Shown: positions 25,908-34,749 of the stretch, piece after piece
Layout: each line of letters opens with the position of its first letter
How positions within the stretch are numbered: position 1 is the first letter of the stretch
From: Caenibius sp.
Lineage (GTDB): Bacteria > Pseudomonadota > Alphaproteobacteria > Sphingomonadales > Sphingomonadaceae
Assembly (NCBI GenBank): GCA_030830695.1
Contig: JAURML010000043.1
Coordinates: 1-43,409, forward strand
DNA length: 43,409 bases
Direction of reading: 5' to 3'
Position numbers and translations under genes: made by a program
The notes under the pieces: generated by a model
Seen by the model: the letters and a program-made list of their open reading frames with translations, nothing else
The model's database searches: none
Told to the model about the DNA's origin: nothing

Positions 25908-27151
25908 TTCTTCTCAAATCGGTTGCGCAGGTAAATTGCGAAGCCGTTCATCACCAGGAGGAACAGCAGAAGCACGATAATAGCCGCAGAGGTGCGTTCG
26001 ACAAATCCGCGGTCGATTTCGTCCGACCAGAGGAAGATCTGGACCGGCAGGACCGTGGCTGGCGAAGTGAAATTGTCAGGCGGGGTGGCCACGAAGGCGC
26101 GCATCCCGATCATCAGCAGCGGGGCCGTTTCGCCCAACGCGCGGGCCATGCCGATGATGGTTCCGGTCAGCATGCCGGGCAGGGCCAGCGGCAGGACATG
26201 GTGGAAGACGACCTGCACCGGCGAAGCACCGATGGCCAGCGCCCCGTCCCTGATCGATGGCGGCACCGCCTTGATTGCATTGCGGCTGGAAATGACGATT
26301 ACCGGCATGGTCATCAGCGCCAGCGTCATCCCGCCGATCAGCGGAGCCGAGCGCATGTTGGGAAACATCCACAGGAATACCGCCAGACCGAGCAGGCCGA
26401 AGATGATCGATGGAACCGCAGCGAGATTGTTGATCGACACCTCGATCAGGTCAGTCCAGCGGTTTCGTGCCGCATATTCCTCCAGATAGAGCGCCGCAAG
26501 AACGCCGATCGGGAAAGCCAGGGCCAATGTCACCACCATGGTCAGGAAGGAGCCTTTGAGCGCCCCCCAGATACCCACGAGCTGCGGATCGGTGGCGTCC
26601 GATCGCGTCAGAAATCCTGCGTCGAAGTTGCGGCTGAGTTTGCCATCGGCAGCCAGGCTCGATGCCAGCTCGCGGATATCCTCAGGGCCGGTGCCGCGCA
26701 GGCCAGAGGCCAGATCGTCACTCGCGGGCAGGGTGAGCACTACGCTCCGGTCAAGCAGGGCCGGATCGGCGATGATCCGGTCAGCCACCTCGCGCCAGGC
26801 TTCGCTGCCCAGTTGCGCAGCCCCCTGCGATCCCAGCGCCTGTTCTGCCGCGAAGGAAACCGCGGTCGCAAGCCCGGCCTGCTCCAGCGCCTGGACCGCA
26901 TCGGGATCGGTCAGTCGCGAACGCTCGATCGTCAGCCCGCTTTGCGCGAAATTGACCGGAACCCTGAGTTCGGCCCGCTGGAATCCGCCGATCCCGTTCA
27001 TTGTCATCGAGACCAGCAGGAACGCCAGAATCAGGACCGACGATGCCACAGCAGCAAAACCGAGCAGGCGAAAGCGACGCTCTGCCGCGTAACGCTGCTT
27101 GAGGCGCTTCTGGAAGCGCTCCGTCGTGGTGGAATAGGCGGCGTCAGTCAT
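25901..27151 (-). CDS. pstA: Phosphate ABC transporter permease PstA with N-terminal DUF3333-type extension
   Basis: This 416-residue inner-membrane permease is longer than E. coli PstA (about 296). The extra length is an N-terminal span (about residues 28-50) followed by a roughly 130-residue periplasmic-type domain, the DUF3333 arrangement common in alphaproteobacteria. The permease core has the EAA-type loop [20 protein letters not shown] and [18 protein letters not shown]-like coupling segments. I use the ATG at 27151 ([10 protein letters not shown]), eight bases into pstC; an in-frame GTG at 27178 is the alternative. The role of the extension is unknown. Confidence 0.92.
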   Translation of the reverse strand: MTDAAYSTTTERFQKRLKQRYAAERRFRLLGFAAVASSVLILAFLLVSMTMNGIGGFQRAELRVPVNFAQSGLTIERSRLTDPDAVQALEQAGLATAVSFAAEQALGSQGAAQLGSEAWREVADRIIADPALLDRSVVLTLPASDDLASGLRGTGPEDIRELASSLAADGKLSRNFDAGFLTRSDATDPQLVGIWGALKGSFLTMVVTLALAFPIGVLAALYLEEYAARNRWTDLIEVSINNLAAVPSIIFGLLGLAVFLWMFPNMRSAPLIGGMTLALMTMPVIVISSRNAIKAVPPSIRDGALAIGASPVQVVFHHVLPLALPGMLTGTIIGMARALGETAPLLMIGMRAFVATPPDNFTSPATVLPVQIFLWSDEIDRGFVERTSAAIIVLLLFLLVMNGFAIYLRNRFEKKW

Positions 27152-28526
27152 AGGCTTCACGGAATCGCTTGACGACACGCAGGGCGATGAAATTCAGCGC
27201 CAGTGTGACGAGGAACAGCACGAAGCCAAGCGCAAAGGCGCTGAGCGTGGCCGGGTGGTCGAAACTGCCTTCGCCGGTCAGCATGGCAACGATCTGGAAG
27301 GTCACGGTCGTCATTGCCTCTAGCGGATTGGCGGATAGATTTGCGGCAGCGCCTGCTGCCATCACCACGATCATGGTTTCACCGATAGCGCGGCTGATCG
27401 CCAGCATAACCCCGGCGACGATGCCGGGCAGCGCCGCCGGAACCAGCACCCGCTTGATCGTTTCCGCCGTGGTTGCGCCCATGGCGAGGCTGCCGTCCCG
27501 CATTGCCTGAGGAACAGCGGCGATCGAATCGTCGGCCATGGAGGATACGAAGGGAATGATCATCACCCCCATCACCACGCCCGCCGCCAGCGCGCTTTCG
27601 CTTGATGCGTTGGAAATGCCGATCGCGGTCGCCCAGTCACGAATGGCGGGGGCGACTGTCAATGCGGCAAAATATCCGTAAACCACGGTAGGCACGCCCG
27701 CGAGGATTTCGAGCATGGGCTTGAGCCAGGTGCGCCAGCGTGGCGCCGCATATTGCGTGAGATAGATCGCGCTCATCAGGCCGAGCGGTATGGCCACGAT
27801 CATCGCGATGATGGCGCCGATGAAGATCGTTCCCCAGAACAGCGGTATCGCGCCATAGCGGGTGGGATCGGCATGAGCAGGATCGCTCATCGGATCAGGC
27901 CCCCAATGCGTGCCGAACAGGAAATCGACCGGGGACACCATACCAAAGAAGCGGATCGTCTCGAAGGTCAGCGACACCAGAATGCCGAGCGTCGTCAGGA
28001 TAGCGACGAGCGATGCGCACAGCAGGATGACCATGACAGTGCGTTCCACCCTGGTTCGGGCAGAAAAATCGGGTCTGAGCCGCAGAAACGACCATGCCCC
28101 TCCGGCAAGGCCGATGATCAGTGCGATGGCGATGCCGGTCATCCGCGTCTGGCTGATCGCTTCACGGAAGGGTTCGGCGAGCGCGCGCGCTTCGGCATTA
28201 TAGGCGGTGGCCGAGCGCCCCGTGGCCAAGGCCGCCGCTTCGTTGAGGATTGTGCGGCGCTGAAAATCGAATTGCGGCAAATCCGCTGCGGCCGGGCTGG
28301 AGAGGACCGACTGGAGCACCAGTTGCGGTGCAAGATTGCTCCAGATCACGATAAAGATGGCGAGCGGGATTATGATCCACAGCGCAACGTACCAGGCATG
28401 GTATTGCGGCAGGGATTTCATCGCGCGCACGCCATGCGCGCTGCGGAATGCGACGGCGCGCGCGCGCGCGGCCAGCCAGCCTGCCAGCCCCAGCCCCATG
28501 GCCAGTAGAATCAGGGTTACGGTCAT
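27144..28526 (-). CDS. pstC: Phosphate ABC transporter permease PstC, long form
   Basis: This 460-residue permease is about 140 residues longer than E. coli PstC. The N-terminal part has two or three spans around a soluble insert, and the C-terminal core carries the inner-membrane permease signature with GVPTVVYGYFAALTVAPAIR, SMADDSIAAVPQAMRDGSLA and ISRAIGETMIVVMAAGAAAN. It is the first gene after the Pho box at 28666-28683 and starts about 140 bases downstream of it. No pstS lies beside it, so the phosphate-binding protein must be encoded elsewhere, as in Caulobacter. Confidence 0.94.
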   Translation of the reverse strand: MTVTLILLAMGLGLAGWLAARARAVAFRSAHGVRAMKSLPQYHAWYVALWIIIPLAIFIVIWSNLAPQLVLQSVLSSPAAADLPQFDFQRRTILNEAAALATGRSATAYNAEARALAEPFREAISQTRMTGIAIALIIGLAGGAWSFLRLRPDFSARTRVERTVMVILLCASLVAILTTLGILVSLTFETIRFFGMVSPVDFLFGTHWGPDPMSDPAHADPTRYGAIPLFWGTIFIGAIIAMIVAIPLGLMSAIYLTQYAAPRWRTWLKPMLEILAGVPTVVYGYFAALTVAPAIRDWATAIGISNASSESALAAGVVMGVMIIPFVSSMADDSIAAVPQAMRDGSLAMGATTAETIKRVLVPAALPGIVAGVMLAISRAIGETMIVVMAAGAAANLSANPLEAMTTVTFQIVAMLTGEGSFDHPATLSAFALGFVLFLVTLALNFIALRVVKRFREAYD

Positions 28527-28665
28527 CCTGCGTTACCTCGCCGGTCAGGGCGCGAAATGGCCGGAATACCAGCGGCTGTGAGGGACAAACTCCCGATCAC
28601 TGAAAATGAATCCCCTTGTTCCGGACCGGGCAGGTGGCCTTCGCAATCCGCGATGTTGGAACAAC

Positions 28666-28683
28666 GTGACAGTATCATGACAG
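28666..28683 (-). promoter_or_regulatory. Pho box upstream of pstC
   Basis: Read on the minus strand, the site is CTGTCATGATACTGTCAC, two direct CTGTCA repeats spaced 11 bases apart, matching the PhoB consensus CTGTCATAWAWCTGTCAY in 16 of 18 positions or better. It overlaps the last two sense codons and the stop of phoR, so pstCAB-phoU-phoB can be induced separately from phoR. Confidence 0.9.
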
Positions 28684-29877
28684 AGTGCCCGCTTCTTTGG
28701 CGAGAATTGGAAATCGAACGGTTACGATGGTGCCTTCACCCTTGACGCTCGCGATGTCCAGTACGCCACGATGACGTTCCACGATATGTTTGACAATGGC
28801 CAGACCAAGGCCGGTTCCGCCGCTGGCCTGACTGCGTCCGGGGTCAGTACGATAGAAGCGCCGGGTGAGGTGTGGAATATGTTCCGCATCAATGCCTTCA
28901 CCGCGATCCGCGACTCGCAGAATTACTCGCTGATGTTCCTCGTCTGGTTCCAGCGACACATCGACCGGCGTGTCCGAAAAGCCGTATTTCAGTGCATTGT
29001 CGACCAGATTGCGCACGAGCTGTTCAAGCTGCTGTTCGTCACCGAGGATCAGCAGCGGTCCGGATGCGGGATTGACCATGATGCGTGCCCTATCGTCAGG
29101 CGAACCCGCATCATGCGAGGCGCGGGTGACCAGGCCGGCCAGGTCGACCGGCTCGTTCGGACGATCGTGCTTTTCCGCCTCAACCCGCGACAGCGACATG
29201 AGGTCATCGACCAGCAATTGCAGGCGATTGGCCTGCTTGAGCACGACCCGCAGGAAATGTTCAACCTCTTCCCGATCCATGTCAGTGCCGGAATCCAGCA
29301 GCGTTTCGACATAACCGATGATCGAGGCCAGCGGCGTGCGCAGTTCATGGCTAGCGTTTGCCACGAAATCGGTATGAGCGCGGCTGATATCCGCTTCTGC
29401 GGTGCGGTTCACGAGTTCAACAATCCAATAGCGCTCGTCAATCGGAAAGCGGCTCATCTGCCAGATGCTGCGCGGCCCGGTCAGCCCCGGAATAGCCGCA
29501 GTGCCGCCATCCGGGCTGTCGAGCAGTTCGACCGCGGCTGGCTGGCGCAACGGCACGCGCGCATCCTGCCCGGCGATATGCTCGCCCAGCGCCTCGCTCG
29601 CTGCCGTATTGGCGACAAGAATGCGGTTTCTGTCCAGCAGCAGCATTGGCAGGCCGGAATGCTGGATCAGCTTGCTCATCGTGTCGCGGCTGATCTGCAT
29701 GCCGCGCTCGCGCCGTTCGACCGGAACGACCTCGGGCCTGCTTATCCAAAGCGTGGCGATCCACAGCACCAGTATCCCGCCGCATATCGCCGCGTCGACA
29801 CCGGCCAGCAGGATCATCGTGCAAGCTACCAGGGCAAGTGCCATGCCGGGCAGGGGGAAGGAGCGTTGCAGCTTCAT
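28675..29877 (-). CDS. phoR: Phosphate regulon sensor histidine kinase PhoR
   Basis: This 400-residue membrane histidine kinase begins with two spans (about residues 8-43) and a PAS-like region (SKLIQHSGLPMLLLDRNRIL). The HisKA H-box is NASHELRTPLASIIGYVETL, and the ATPase domain has RNLVDNALKYG (N box), RVADRGEGID (G1) and GGTGLGLAIVKHIVERH (G2). It phosphorylates or dephosphorylates PhoB according to the Pst/PhoU state. The frame extends to 29949, almost to the tRNA; the ATG at 29877 gives the canonical short N-terminus MKLQRSFPLPG. Operon order phoR-pstCAB-phoU-phoB supports the assignment. Confidence 0.93.
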   Translation of the reverse strand: MKLQRSFPLPGMALALVACTMILLAGVDAAICGGILVLWIATLWISRPEVVPVERRERGMQISRDTMSKLIQHSGLPMLLLDRNRILVANTAASEALGEHIAGQDARVPLRQPAAVELLDSPDGGTAAIPGLTGPRSIWQMSRFPIDERYWIVELVNRTAEADISRAHTDFVANASHELRTPLASIIGYVETLLDSGTDMDREEVEHFLRVVLKQANRLQLLVDDLMSLSRVEAEKHDRPNEPVDLAGLVTRASHDAGSPDDRARIMVNPASGPLLILGDEQQLEQLVRNLVDNALKYGFSDTPVDVSLEPDEEHQRVILRVADRGEGIDAEHIPHLTRRFYRTDPGRSQASGGTGLGLAIVKHIVERHRGVLDIASVKGEGTIVTVRFPILAKEAGTLS

Positions 29878-29960
29878 GGCGTGGCTCGCTTTAACGGTGC
29901 GGGATAGGGCGGGCCAGCCCAAAATCGGCACACCCGCCATTTGCAGCAAAATTTCGCGGG

Positions 29961-30035
29961 TGGTGCCCTCAACGGGAATCGAACCCGTGCTTCAGCCATG
30001 AAAGGGCCGCGCCCTGACTGCCGGACGAAGGGTTC
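29961..30035 (-). tRNA. Degenerate tandem copy of tRNA-Glu (pseudo-tRNA)
   Basis: This 75-base stretch has an intact Glu anticodon arm (loop CTTTCAT, anticodon TTC), an intact T arm and an encoded CCA. It aligns over its whole length with the true tRNA-Glu next to it. The acceptor stem is broken: 5' GAACCCT faces 3' TGAGGGC with about four mismatches, and the D-loop GG is altered. It is probably a decaying duplicate. Confidence 0.7.
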
Positions 30036-30066
30036 GGGGACTGGCTTGGCGGGGAGATCGGCACCG

Positions 30067-30141
30067 TGGTGACCCCTACGGGAATCGAACCCGTGTTTCA
30101 GCCGTGAAAGGGCCGCGTCCTAACCGCTAGACGAAGGGGCC
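30067..30141 (-). tRNA. tRNA-Glu (anticodon TTC)
   Basis: This 75-base tRNA reads, on the minus strand, GGCCCCTTCGTCTAGCGG at its 5' end, has anticodon loop CTTTCAC (TTC) and T arm ACGGGTTCGATTCCCGT, and ends AGGGGTC-A-CCA. The acceptor stem pairs with one G-U. It lies between recJ and the degenerate copy. Confidence 0.96.
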
Positions 30142-30197
30142 ACGCCGGTGCAGGCCGCGCGTTTAGGGGCGCATGTCAGCGCGGTCAAGCCCCGTCG

Positions 30198-31991
30198 TCA
30201 CTCCGCCCAGGCAGCGTCTTCCACATGCAGTTCGGCCTGCCGACGACTCGACCAGTCGTCGATGCGCGCGCGGCCCGCCAGCCACAGCCGCCGCCCCTTT
30301 GCGCCGTGCAGCAGCGATTGGCCCAGCTCGCTCTCGGCGGCGCGAAAGGCGATGGCCTTGAAGCTGCCGCCGTCGGTGCCGCTGGCAATCAGGCGAACAT
30401 GATTCTGGCCGACAATATCAGCCTTCACCAGCCCTACCGGCCCCACCGCAACCCGTGGCCCGGGCCAGCCCACGCCGAACGGCCCCACGCTTTCCAATGT
30501 TTCCACAAGTTCCGGCGTCAGCCCGCGCGGCGCGATACCGAGGTCGAGCAGGGTCGCCTGATGCTCTCTCGCCCGGGCCACCAGCGCACCCAGCCGCGAA
30601 TCGAGAAATTCGGTGAATTCGCCCAGCCGTTCCGGGGCGATGGTCAACCCGGCGGCCATGGCGTGCCCGCCGCCTGCAAGCAGCAGGCCGTGTTCGCGCG
30701 CTGCGATAATCGCCGCGCCCAGATCGACACCGGAAATCGAGCGCCCGGAACCCTTGCCGGGCTCATCCACCTGCGAATCGCCGAGCGCGATGACGATGGC
30801 GGGTTTGCCCGTCCGTTCCTTGATTCGCCCGGCGACGATGCCGATCACGCCCGGATGCCACCCTGCGCCTGCCAGCACATGAACAGCGCGATTGTGCTGC
30901 CCTTCCAGTTGCGCTTCGGCAGCGGCCTGAACTTCCGCTTCGATCGCGCGGCGCTCCTCGTTCAACACGGACAGCCTGGCCGCGATTTGCGCCGCCTCGT
31001 CCGGATCCGCAGTGGTGAGCAACCGTACGCCCAGGGTCGATTCGCCAACCCTGCCACCGGCATTGATGCGCGGGCCCAGGGCGAAACCCAGATCACTGCA
31101 AGCCGGCGCGCGAGTCAGGCGGCTGGCATCGATTAATGCCGCCATCCCGATGTTTTCGCGCCGGGCCATCACCTTGAGCCCTTGCGTTACCAGCGCCCGG
31201 TTCAGGCCGTGCAGCGCAGCGACATCGGCCACGGTGCCAAGCGCGACCAGATCGAGCAGGCCGAACAGGTCCGGCTCTGCGCGCCCGCTGAAATATTCGC
31301 GCTGGCGCAGCGTCCGGACCAGCGCGGTGCCGAGGAGGAAGGCCACACCGACCGCCGCCAGATGGCCATGTGCGTGACCCAGGTCGCTCTCATCCAGACG
31401 GTTCGGATTGACCAGGGCGGTCGCGAGCGGAAGTTCAGCCGAACATTTGTGATGATCGACGACGATCACATCCACACCGGCGGCATGAGCCTGGGACAGC
31501 GCGTCATGGGCCATCGCGCCGCAATCGACAGTCACGATCAGGCTGCTGCCTTCGGCGCCGAGCCGGACCAGAGCTTCGCCGCTGGGGCCATAGCCTTCCA
31601 GCAGCCGGTCAGGGATGTAATAGCCTGCTTCGAGCTCCAGCATGGCCAGCAGACGGATCATCAGCGCTGCGCTGGTCGCCCCGTCAACGTCATAATCGCC
31701 GTAAATCGTGACTTTCTCGCCGCTCAGCACGGCCTGGGCCAGCCGTTCGGCGGCCGCGTCCATATCGCGAAAGGCGGATGGATCGGGCAGGAAATCACGC
31801 AGCGTAGGGTTCAGCTGGCGCGCCAGATCATCGCGCGAGACGCCGCGTGCCAGCAGCAATTGCGCGGCCAGTCCGTTGCCGTCAGCGAAACCGCTATCGC
31901 CAAGATCCATGTTGCCGGCGCGCCAGCGCCAAGCCTTGCCCGAAAGCGAGCGTTCGATTCCGTAAACTGCCATGCTGCGTTCGGTCGTCAT
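30198..31991 (-). CDS. recJ: Single-stranded-DNA-specific exonuclease RecJ
   Basis: This 597-residue RecJ is a 5'-3' single-strand exonuclease of recombination and mismatch repair. The DHH-family metal motifs are in order: TIYGDYDVDGATSAAL (motif I), LIVTVDCGAMAHDAL (II), VDVIVVDHHKC (III) and LVALGTVADVAAL (IV). The DHHA1 domain follows with AGAGWHPGVIGIVAGRIKER and the LLLAGGGHAMAAGLTI glycine loop, then the OB domain. Length fits alphaproteobacterial RecJ. The ATG at 31991 is weakly supported by a GAAG-type site; ATG at 31973 (MAVYGIERSL) is the alternative. Confidence 0.96.
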   Translation of the reverse strand: MTTERSMAVYGIERSLSGKAWRWRAGNMDLGDSGFADGNGLAAQLLLARGVSRDDLARQLNPTLRDFLPDPSAFRDMDAAAERLAQAVLSGEKVTIYGDYDVDGATSAALMIRLLAMLELEAGYYIPDRLLEGYGPSGEALVRLGAEGSSLIVTVDCGAMAHDALSQAHAAGVDVIVVDHHKCSAELPLATALVNPNRLDESDLGHAHGHLAAVGVAFLLGTALVRTLRQREYFSGRAEPDLFGLLDLVALGTVADVAALHGLNRALVTQGLKVMARRENIGMAALIDASRLTRAPACSDLGFALGPRINAGGRVGESTLGVRLLTTADPDEAAQIAARLSVLNEERRAIEAEVQAAAEAQLEGQHNRAVHVLAGAGWHPGVIGIVAGRIKERTGKPAIVIALGDSQVDEPGKGSGRSISGVDLGAAIIAAREHGLLLAGGGHAMAAGLTIAPERLGEFTEFLDSRLGALVARAREHQATLLDLGIAPRGLTPELVETLESVGPFGVGWPGPRVAVGPVGLVKADIVGQNHVRLIASGTDGGSFKAIAFRAAESELGQSLLHGAKGRRLWLAGRARIDDWSSRRQAELHVEDAAWAE

Positions 31992-32106
31992 GCCGCTTCG
32001 CTATCGCCTCAATCGAGTGGGACGCAAGTACATGGTGTGATTATCTATGCTGCTCATCACCCGGTTGCATTCTATTGTGGTGAGCGAGCGGCAATGGAGT
32101 CGGCAT

Positions 32107-33321
32107 ATGAAATATCGGCGAACTGCATTTTTCGGACTGGGTGCCTTTGTGGCGGCGACGCTCGCCATTCCGCTGTTTGCCGATGCAGGGCCAGCCAGCG
32201 GTCCGGTCGCCCGTTATGACATCAGGGCAGGGACCATTTCGGGCATGGGCGCGATGGGTCGCGGGATGGGCGCCGCGATGGACATGATGTTCGGTGGCGG
32301 CGGGGGCAATGCCGCGCAGCATGAATTGCTGCTGCGGCTGGGTTCGTCACAGGCGCCGGTCAAGGGCGGGCCGAAGGCGGAGCATTTCATGCCCGCCGGC
32401 GCGAAGCTCGGCAAATCAGTGATCCTGACCACACCGAAGGAAGAAGCCGCGCCGGTTGACGAGCTTCCGCAGAAGCCGAAAGGGCGGATGCTGGTGTTCT
32501 GGGGATGCGGCGAACACGCGCCCAAGGGACAGCCCGTGGTGCTTGATTTTGCGAAAATGGCGGCCGGACAGATGCCACCCGGGTTGTGGACCACCACCAT
32601 CACCCGCGACTGGGGGCCAACGCTTGCTAACAGCCGTACTTTCGGGCGCTGGCCTTCCGAAGATGGCAAATATGTGAAGGCAGACAGTTCTCTGCTGGGG
32701 CCGCATCGCATTGCCGCCAATTACGCGCCGGAAATCAGCTTTACTGCGAACCAGGATTTCATGGCCCCGCTGCGGTCTTCGGCGCGCAAGCAGGCGACTG
32801 GATCGACCCTGATCAGCTGGGCCAAGCTGACCGATGCGACCGGTTATCTCGCCTTCCTGACCGGCGGCAAGCAGGGCCCCGATGGCGAAATGGGGGACAT
32901 GGTGGTCTGGACCAGCAGCGCATCGCGCCAGTTTGGCGGCGGTCTGTCGGACTGGCTATCGCCCGGTCAGGTCGCAAAGCTGGTGACTGACAAGACCGTG
33001 CTGCCGCCAAGCGCAACGAGTTGTGTCGTACCGGTAGAAGTGGTGCGCGCGGCGCCGGATTTCCAGTTCGGCATGTTGACGGCGTTCGGGCCGGAGGAGA
33101 ATTTTTCCTACCCCCCGCGCCCGGCGAGCGCCAGCCAGCCCTGGAACCTCGAATGGACGGCGCGCATCCGGCACCGTTCGATGACCAGCTGGATGGAGGC
33201 CCAGGGGATGGTAATGGGCGGTGCCCAGGATCAGCAGCAGTCGTCGCAAGGGCGCTGCAAGCCCAAAGGCGGCTTTGGCGGTATGCTGGGCGGGGTTCTG
33301 GGCGGCGGTTCGGGCTGCTGA
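32107..33321 (+). CDS. Secreted hypothetical protein with glycine-rich C-terminus
   Basis: This 404-residue protein has a clear Sec signal peptide (KYRRTAFFGLGAFVAATLAI, cleavage probably after FADA). A Gly/Met-rich segment (GMGAMGRGMGAAMDMMFGGG) follows, then a beta-rich body with FMPAGAKLGKSVILTTP, MLVFWGCGEHAPKGQP and WNLEWTARIRHR, and it ends KGGFGGMLGGVLGGGSGC. Gly-rich stretches at both ends could favour membrane or self-association. GGAG at 32096-32099 is seven bases before the ATG. I know similar unnamed proteins from sphingomonads but no function. A flavodoxin-like gene starts three bases downstream. Confidence 0.75.
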   Translation: MKYRRTAFFGLGAFVAATLAIPLFADAGPASGPVARYDIRAGTISGMGAMGRGMGAAMDMMFGGGGGNAAQHELLLRLGSSQAPVKGGPKAEHFMPAGAKLGKSVILTTPKEEAAPVDELPQKPKGRMLVFWGCGEHAPKGQPVVLDFAKMAAGQMPPGLWTTTITRDWGPTLANSRTFGRWPSEDGKYVKADSSLLGPHRIAANYAPEISFTANQDFMAPLRSSARKQATGSTLISWAKLTDATGYLAFLTGGKQGPDGEMGDMVVWTSSASRQFGGGLSDWLSPGQVAKLVTDKTVLPPSATSCVVPVEVVRAAPDFQFGMLTAFGPEENFSYPPRPASASQPWNLEWTARIRHRSMTSWMEAQGMVMGGAQDQQQSSQGRCKPKGGFGGMLGGVLGGGSGC

Positions 33322-33324
33322 TTC

Positions 33325-33798
33325 TTGCTTGCGATCATCTGGCATAGCCGGACCGGCGCCGCCGAGCAGATGGCATCTGCCGCGCTCAGCGGCGCCGGAA
33401 CGCGCGGCAGGCTGCTTCGGGCTGCCGATGTCTCGCCGGACGATCTGCTGGCAGCGCGTGCTTATCTGTTCGTCTGTCCGGAAAATCTGGCCAGCATGAC
33501 TGGCATGATGAAGGACATGTTCGACCGGCTGTATTACCCGCTTTTGGGCCGTATCGAAGGGCGTGCCTATGCCACTGCGATCGCCGCGGGATCGGATGGC
33601 AGCAACGCACAGGCGCAGATTGACAGGATCGTCACCGGGTGGCGGTTGCGGCGAGTGGCGGACCCGCTGATCGTCAACCTTCAGGCCCAGACCCCGGAGG
33701 CGATCCTCGCTCCGAAGCAGGTTCCCGCCGAACAGCTTTCCCTGTGCACGGATCTTGGCGCAGCGCTCGGCGAAGGAGTTGGACTGGGCATCTTCTGA
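33325..33798 (+). CDS. Flavodoxin-fold / NAD(P)H-dependent oxidoreductase-like protein
   Basis: This 157-residue protein starts at TTG (33325), three bases after the preceding stop, with LAIIWHSRTGAAEQMASAAL, a flavodoxin-type phosphate loop (SRTG) for FMN. The next strand, AYLFVCPENLASMTGMMKDM, matches the second flavin-contact region of small FMN reductases. No other domain is present. It is probably a cytosolic FMN protein moving electrons from NAD(P)H; the partner is unknown. Tight spacing to the secreted protein suggests cotranscription, though the two act in different compartments. Confidence 0.75.
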   Translation: MLAIIWHSRTGAAEQMASAALSGAGTRGRLLRAADVSPDDLLAARAYLFVCPENLASMTGMMKDMFDRLYYPLLGRIEGRAYATAIAAGSDGSNAQAQIDRIVTGWRLRRVADPLIVNLQAQTPEAILAPKQVPAEQLSLCTDLGAALGEGVGLGIF

Positions 33799-33963
33799 TC
33801 TGCCGTTCGGGTTCGCGCAGCGGCAAGATTGTGACGCCCTTCGGAAATAAAGAATCCGGTTTGGACACAATGTCTTTGACAGGACTCGACGTGCGCATTC
33901 TTTGCCGCCACAACCCCTCCTCAGGGCGCGAACGAGGGAGAATTAAGCGCGAGCCGGAGGGAA

Positions 33964-34749
33964 ATGGGCGGAGTCGAAATTTCATATGGTATATCGTTCC
34001 TGTTCGGGCCGGGATCGCGGCCGGATGCAGGCGCGATCCGCAAACTTATCGACGAGGTTGGCGGGTTTGACATCGCAGGCTGTCCCGCAGGATCGGCTGA
34101 CGGGATCGCGCAAGTTGCGCTTGCGGGCAATGGCACATCTCCCGATGGCTGGGTTGAGCTGATCTGCAGCGGTCTGAGCTTCGACTTGCGGGGGCTTTCG
34201 CCGTGGGCGGGTCGCCCCCTGCCGGATTGCGCCTATCCATTCGATCTGTCGGCTGATCTGGAACCGACGTCGCTCGAAGCGGTCGAGTTGCGGCCTGGTC
34301 CGCATCTTGCAGGCGGTGAACGGATGACGCCGGTTGTCCGGGTGATGATGGACCTGGCGACGCGGCTTTGTGCGCTGGATGGTCTGGCTGCGGTCGCCTG
34401 GCACCCGGCGCGCAGCTGGATCGGCCCCCGCTATTTCGCGTCTATCGTCACCAACTGGCTCGACGGGGGCGTATTCCCCGGGCTGGGGCTGGTCGGGCTG
34501 GGCATGGTGGCGGATGGCGGCATGCAAAGCGAAGGCGTCGCCTTCTTCACCGGGCAGGAAATCCGGATCGAACCCGAACTGGCTGAAGACCGGGTCTCCG
34601 CCGCAAAGATCGCGGTCCGTCTGATCGATCATCTGGTCGAAGCCGGCCCGCTGGCCGAACGGGCCGAGTTCATGGGGCCGGACGGGCGTATGCTGCGCAT
34701 CGAACCCTCATCCAACGCGCGCTTTGTGCGGGTGTGGGGCGCGGTTTGA
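33964..34749 (+). CDS. Conserved hypothetical protein, possibly DUF4261-like
   Basis: This 261-residue soluble protein has a polar N-terminal alpha/beta half and a C-terminal part (VAWHPARSWIGPRYFASIV, GMVADGGMQSEGVAFFTGQE, then a helix to HLVEAGPL) that resembles the DUF4261 pattern of a WHP-type strand followed by a G-E-I motif; this is a recollection-level resemblance, not a search result. The ATG at 33964 follows CGGAGG closely. Its TGA overlaps the ATG of the AHH nuclease candidate (TGATG), so the two are translationally coupled. It could be a partner or immunity-type protein, or an unrelated passenger. Confidence 0.55.
   Translation: MGGVEISYGISFLFGPGSRPDAGAIRKLIDEVGGFDIAGCPAGSADGIAQVALAGNGTSPDGWVELICSGLSFDLRGLSPWAGRPLPDCAYPFDLSADLEPTSLEAVELRPGPHLAGGERMTPVVRVMMDLATRLCALDGLAAVAWHPARSWIGPRYFASIVTNWLDGGVFPGLGLVGLGMVADGGMQSEGVAFFTGQEIRIEPELAEDRVSAAKIAVRLIDHLVEAGPLAERAEFMGPDGRMLRIEPSSNARFVRVWGAV

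Noticed and set aside
28771-29907. 378-codon open frame on the plus strand
   Set aside because: Antisense to phoR, whose kinase motifs are unmistakable; no ribosome site and shadow-like composition.
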